DNA from: Neurospora intermedia
Lineage: Eukaryota; Ascomycota; Sordariomycetes; Sordariales; Sordariaceae
Length of the DNA stretch: 64,000 bases
Direction: 5' to 3'
Assembly (NCBI GenBank): GCA_037102815.1
Contig: BTPP01000007.1
Span: forward strand, 124,001 to 188,000
Positions 59,561 through 64,000 of the stretch are shown here, in pieces. The notes beneath the pieces were generated by a model, which saw only the letters and a list, made by a program, of their open reading frames with translations, was not told the DNA's origin and ran no database searches. The stretch's first letter is position 1, and every line of letters starts with the position of its first letter. A program made the position numbers and the translations under genes.

Positions 59561-61600
59561 ATAGGGGTAAGAATAATACTCGCCAATATACCCGAATATA
59601 AAGAAAAGTTGAGGTAACTTCGCCGGCCCTCCGCCTAAATTAGCGGCTCTACCAACGTAAATATAATTTATTATTGTAAAATAGTAGCGGCTCGCTAGTT
59701 AGAATTTAAATTATTATTATTATAAGAAGAGAGGCTGGGTTGTAGGGTTAATAAATAAAATAAATAAATAAAAGGATAGGTAATTTATATACCTTTTTAA
59801 TTTAAAATAGTATTAATAAAGGTAAATTCGCCTAATTTAAATTAATAGAAGGCGTAATAGCAAACTAAAATATAACCGAAGCTAGAGAAGGGTAGTTAGA
59901 GCTCTCTAATCTACTACACTTTAGTAATAAAATAGACTCACCTTAATAGTTTAATAATTAAAGAAGGTAAGGCCGACGGTCTTAATCTATTTAGCGATCT
60001 CTAAAATAAAATTTCGGCTTTAAATCGCTGGAGATAGACTAGCTTTGAACTATTCTCTATAAAATAAAGTTTTCCCTATAAAATAAGGTTTTCTTTATAA
60101 AATAAGGTTAATTAAGGGTAAAGAAGTAAGATACGGATAAATAAATTAAAAGAATTATTAAGAAGAAGAGAGGTTATAAGGGTAGCGAACGGGATTCTAG
60201 AAGGTTAGTATATACGCTAGGCTATTAAATTAATATACTACCCCTATAGGGGAAGGGTGTATTATACACTATACCCAGACGGGTAAAGTTACCGTCTTAG
60301 CGAGGCGTATAAATATTTTTGTTACTATAAGACTACTATAATTTTTTTTTTATATTAGCTTTAGTAGCCTTCCTATATTTGCTTATATATTAGTCTATAC
60401 GTCTGGTTTTAATATTTATCTAATTAGCGGATAAGGTTCGATAAAGTAGAATAAGTCAATAAATAACTAGTACATATACGGCTAGCTGGGTTCTAGGTTT
60501 AAATATAGAAGCTAGAATTTAAAATCGATTTAATTTTTATCGATTTTAATTTAGTCGTTTTTAAAATTTCTCCCTTACAGCTACCCTCCTACACCCCAAT
60601 TTTAGTATAATAACTTTAATACTACTATATTAATCGCAATTCTATTAACTATTAATTAATAAAAACACCCTTATATTTCTCTATAGGATGCCTAATAATA
60701 ATTAATAATAAGCGTAAAGTATATTTAGTAATAAATAGTACCAATCCTATCCTCCAACGAGCTAATTGTATACTTCTACCCTAATTAACACGTCGTACAC
60801 TATATTTATTTAATTTAACTATAAAAATAGCAATAATAATACAATTGCAATATTAATATTAATACCGTCGCTAATCCCTCTTTAATATATTTATTAAAGT
60901 CTTATATTATTAATAAAGTTGAATCTTTAGCTCGATTAGCCGCAACTATAGCGACTACTAATACCTAGGGACAATTACGAAATTAAAATAGTAAGCGTAA
61001 GCTTATATTCTTAATTACTACACCCTATAACCTACTTTAAGGACGGGTTTTTAGAGCTATTAGAATTTCCTTCCCTTAACTAAGAACTATACAACCCAAT
61101 CGAAAAGCGAATTACTCCTAGCTAGGAATAAATATATAGGAAAGGAGCCGGTAATAATATAAATACTATAACAAACCGGCGCGCCTATTAAAGATTATAC
61201 TATAACCGAGCCTTATCGTCCTAAAAAAAGACTTTTATCGGGGCTATAGGGGCGCAGGGCTAAATAGAAGGCAGAGTAGGCTAAATACTACCTCTTGAAA
61301 TAAATTAGTTAATAATATTGGTTAAAAAGAAGCCCCTCTAGGATTTATTTATTAAAGCAAACTATATAACTATAACTTCTTACTTCTATAGGACGAATAA
61401 TTCCCTTTTTACTAGAGCGGGTTAATTATAATAATTATTATCGAAAAGAGTAAGCGCTTTGCGTATCTAATAACCGGGATTACTATACCCCTTCTTAAAT
61501 CTTTCTTATTCGAGGGTATTATATTTAATATAATTATCCGCTATAATTTAAGAAGCTAGAGCCTATAGTTCTAAACTCTTAGAGATATTAGTTAAGGTAT
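59561..61600. other. Central-right part of island 2, AT-rich, unassigned
   Basis: About 2 kb of RIP-like DNA. I could not recognise any coding trace on either strand. It may hold a further nested element or be internal spacer. Confidence 0.35.
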
Positions 61601-63330
61601 ATAATACCTCTCTACGAAGAGTTTCTTTAACCTTCGGCTTCTTAATACGACTATTACTGTTATTACTATCCTTATTATTATTATCCTTATTACCGTCGCT
61701 AGTATTAGCACCTACGCTAACCCCATTCTTACGCTTAGCGGGATTAGTACTAAAGTTTACTAATTTACTAATAGTAGTAGGTATATTACCCCAGAGCTGC
61801 TTATAAATTACTACTTCCGTAAAAGGCTAGCCCTAAAATTAACCGTAATCTTTATCTTTTTAAATAATTATAATTAGTATAGTCTAATATTAACCTAATA
61901 ACTAAATAATTATATACTAACTTTAATTAGTATAATTTATACATTATTATTTAGAATATATTATTACCTAATCGTATTAATATTAACGCTAACCCTAGAT
62001 AAACAGCCTAAACGTTAAAAGATATAATACTTTCTCTTAAATAAATCGGTAATAGACTTTATACTTTCGTACGTTACCTTATAGTTAGGATACTTCATTT
62101 AAATTTTATTAACAATCCAAATATAAATAGAAATCTTAAAGGTACTATTATAGTAATACCCTAAACCGTCGGCTACAAACAATTTATAGAGGACTATCAG
62201 CCTTAAATTATTAGACTAAACGGCCTGCGTATACTTCTTCTTAATAGGCTTTTCCTTAATAGACTTCTCCTCGGTAGACTTCTCCTCAATAGACTTCTCC
62301 TCGGCGGGCTTCTTACTAGGCTTCTTATTAGGCTTTTCGCCGGGCTTCTTACTAGACTTCTCTTCAATAAGCTTCTTACTAGGCTTCTTACCGGGTTTTA
62401 TACTAGGCTTCTTACCGGGCTCCTTAGTAGGCTTCTCTTCGGCAGGCTTCTTAATAGGCTTCTTAATAGGCTTCTTAATAGGCTTCTTAATAGATTTCTT
62501 AACAGGCTTCTTAACAGGCTTCTTCTTCGGGGGGGTAAAACTAATCTTATTATTACTATTATCCGCGCCCTCGTATTCTATAAATACTATACTAATATCC
62601 CCCTCTCGCCTATTATTATCTCCTAAACCGTCGTTAAATTCTTTTATATAACTTCTATAATCGTTATCTATTGTAAAATCCTATTTAATTAATAGTTTAT
62701 CCTCCTCGCTAGGCGGTTTATTATTATAATCCTTATTCTAACTTCTAACTTCGATATTATCGTCCTCCGTAAAGGTTTAAGCCTCGGCCTCGTCGGCCTC
62801 AGCCTCGTCCTCGTCGGTTGCTCCGGCTTTATTAGCCTTATTAGTATTATCTATATTGTTAACTTCGTTAATATTACCCGTATTATCGGCCTCGTCGGTA
62901 TTATTATCTTTATTAGCATTATTATCCTTATTAGTTACTCCGGCCTCGTAGGTCTCGTCGGCTTCGATATTAGACTACGAATTTAATTCTCCGTATATAA
63001 TATTATCTTTATAACGATTGGATCTAGTACGTATAATTTAAGAGCGAGATAATTTAGTAATAGTAATAGTAATAATAGTATTATTAATAGTATCCTTCTA
63101 AGACTAGGCTTAAGTTTAGCGTTTGGGGGTAGCCTTCGTACGGGCTAGTAACCCCCTCTAAGAGTTAGAACTACTCTTCTTCTAAAGGCCGGCGGTAATA
63201 TTCGCTTTAGAGTTAGCTTTAAAGAAAGTAGGGGTACAAATAGAGGGAGGGGTTTTAGTAGGTTTAGCTATACGGGCTATATTATTGAGGGTTGTAATAG
63301 TACTTCTAGTACTAGAAGGGGGGGGAGATA
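61600..63330 (-). pseudogene. Decayed Myb/SANT-like DNA-binding protein gene, companion of the island 2 transposase
   Basis: On the minus strand at about 62020-62215: 'NNLRLIVLYKLFVADGLGY', 'STFKISIYIWIVNKI', 'MKYPNYKVTYESIKS' and 'DLFKRKYYIF' follow the Myb/SANT-like domain (Myb_DNA-bind_3 type: LLxLFVEAR, GFKxxAWxxIVNKI, KYPxYKVTxxQLKS, FKKKYxIFxxL). Before it lies a long Lys/Pro/Glu repeat tail (62230-62535), and further 5' an acidic Asp/Asn/Glu-rich stretch. Stops stand where Trp and Gln codons would be (TGG to TAG, CAA to TAA), as RIP produces. Harbinger elements encode just such a Myb-like protein alongside the transposase. Both ends of the gene are approximate. Confidence 0.75.
62230..62535 (-). 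repeat. Degenerate 12-bp tandem repeat coding Lys-Pro-rich segments
   Basis: Plus-strand unit CTTCTTAATAGG (minus: CCTATTAAGAAG, i.e. P-I-K-K), about 20-25 units with 3-bp-multiple insertions, most regular at 62440-62520. Confidence 0.85.
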
Positions 63331-63602
63331 GAAAAAGTAATAAGAAGAAAGAGAAGGAAATATTAGGATTTATAAATAACCTCGTCTTTTATATATAATA
63401 GTTAATAGTATTAATTACTATAGTTTAATCAATACGGACTTAATCATCTACCCGGTAATTAATAGAAATAGGGACTTCAATACTATACCAAGCATATACA
63501 AATAGAACCAAGCCCCTCAACACTATACTAAGTATTACGGTTTCGTTACTACTATACTACTGTACTACACTCCTACGTTCGGATGCTAGTAAACCAGTAT
63601 TA

Positions 63603-63733
63603 ACGAACGTAACGCAGTAAGAATATTTAAGAGGTCTTGGCGTGCCTTAACCTTGCATTACTATACAGATTCTAGAGGTGCCCTCCTGCACAGTAATGCA
63701 ATATCCCCCCTAACTTTTTACTGCGCTAACGAA
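63603..63733. repeat. Imperfect palindrome at the right end of the island 2 element
   Basis: Inner arms TTGCATTACT (63653-63662) and AGTAATGCAA (63692-63701) are perfect, with CAG/CTG pairing just inside. Outer arms GTAACGCAGTAA (63609-63620) and TTACTGCGCTAAC (63718-63730) are near-perfect. The outer right arm is the terminal repeat itself, so part of the terminal repeat is present again, inverted, about 100 bp inside. Confidence 0.75.
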
Positions 63734-63740
63734 CACGCCC
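63700..63740 (-). repeat. Right terminal inverted repeat of island 2 element
   Basis: 41 bp; on the minus strand it starts GGGCGTGTTCGTTAGCGCAG. Followed on the plus strand by TCA. Confidence 0.87.
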
Positions 63741-63987
63741 TCAACCCGCCGTATTGCCTGTCAAAGCGGTACTTCCGTAGGTGATATAAGCCAGTGGGTT
63801 CATCCGTGAGGCTTGGCCGTCGCATGGAATAGAAAAACCGACACAATGTGCACGTAGATTCTTCATCGAGAATGCCGAGAGATATGACCATTTCGCTGCC
63901 TGTGCGTGAGGAAAGGCATGGATTTTTGAAGATGCTGGGGAAATCAAGCTCTTTGCAACGCTGACAAAGGAAGCGCATTTTGGCCAT
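63741..63987 (-). pseudogene. HET-domain gene, N-terminal fragment, cut off by the island 2 transposon
   Basis: ATG at 63987; 81 host codons, then the frame enters the transposon end and stops at 63718. The protein has 'FLCQRCKELDF' and 'CTLCRFFYSMR', the CxxC...CxLC pattern typical of the first 60 residues of fungal HET-domain proteins. The frame at the junction continues into the HET gene body at 54436 if one copy of TCA is counted, so both pieces are read as one interrupted gene. The promoter lies beyond the window. Confidence 0.8.
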
Positions 63988-64000
63988 ATTCCGTCGATAC

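Larger units (their letters stand above)
54434..63743. mobile_element. Island 2: RIP-decayed PIF/Harbinger-type DNA transposon inserted in a HET gene
   Basis: Element 54437-63740 (9.3 kb), flanked by direct TCA (54434-54436 and 63741-63743). The ends are inverted: GGGCGTGTTCGTTACCGCAG at 54437 and, on the other strand from 63740, GGGCGTGTTCGTTAGCGCAG; they match over about 39 bp with two substitutions and a 2-bp indel. Three-bp duplication, GGG...GTT ends, a DDE transposase trace and a Myb/SANT-like trace are the PIF/Harbinger set. The two genes are convergent, with about 5.5 kb of repeat-rich DNA between them. Outside the terminal about 150 bp the whole element is AT-rich with CpA/TpG loss. 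Confidence 0.87.

Overview
This window is nuclear DNA of a filamentous ascomycete. It most likely comes from Neurospora or a close Sordariales relative. The evidence is short GT-AG introns (about 55-140 nt) with CTAAC/CTGAC branch points, fungal-specific families (HET domain, DUF7025-AAA, DUF2235, dioxygenase-P450 fusions), and two long AT-rich islands in which CpA/TpG has been turned into TpA wholesale. That is the footprint of repeat-induced point mutation (RIP).

Layout. 1-34.7 kb is normal gene-bearing DNA. It holds the 3' part of a membrane protein gene, a Myb/SANT-like gene (-), a 13-bp minisatellite beside a short interstitial telomere-like array, a GIY-YIG-like gene (+), a signal-peptide/KDEL protein (+), a DUF7708/degenerate NTPase-type gene (-), an AAA ATPase (+), a 14-TM-class MFS transporter (-), a very large ZNFX1-type helicase (+), a small acidic coiled-coil protein (+) and a DUF2235 hydrolase (-). 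46.9-54.4 kb holds a fatty-acid dioxygenase/P450 fusion gene (+) and most of a HET-domain gene (-).

The two AT islands are best explained as two decayed PIF/Harbinger-type DNA transposons. I found ends for both. Island 1 is 34,750-46,871, with an inverted repeat starting GGGCGYGTTTGGTTCAA and a 3-bp CAT duplication. It carries a decayed DDE transposase on the minus strand and is itself interrupted by a Gypsy (Ty3) LTR retrotransposon, 36,368-43,880. Island 2 is 54,437-63,740, with an inverted repeat of about 39 bp starting GGGCGTGTTCGTTA and a 3-bp TCA duplication. It carries a decayed DDE transposase (+) and a decayed Myb/SANT-like companion gene (-), as Harbinger elements do. Island 2 sits inside a HET-domain gene: the N-terminal part (63,741-63,987) and the rest (52,442-54,436) lie on the same strand and in the same frame on either side of it.

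Two host genes appear to contain microexons: 7 nt, followed by a GC-AG intron, in the AAA ATPase, and 15 nt in the DUF2235 gene. The dioxygenase-P450 fusion has Tyr where the P450 heme-thiolate Cys should be. The octamer TACCTCTA/TAGAGGTA recurs at least 16 times outside the islands, nearly always between genes. All family calls are from memory of motifs; no search was run.
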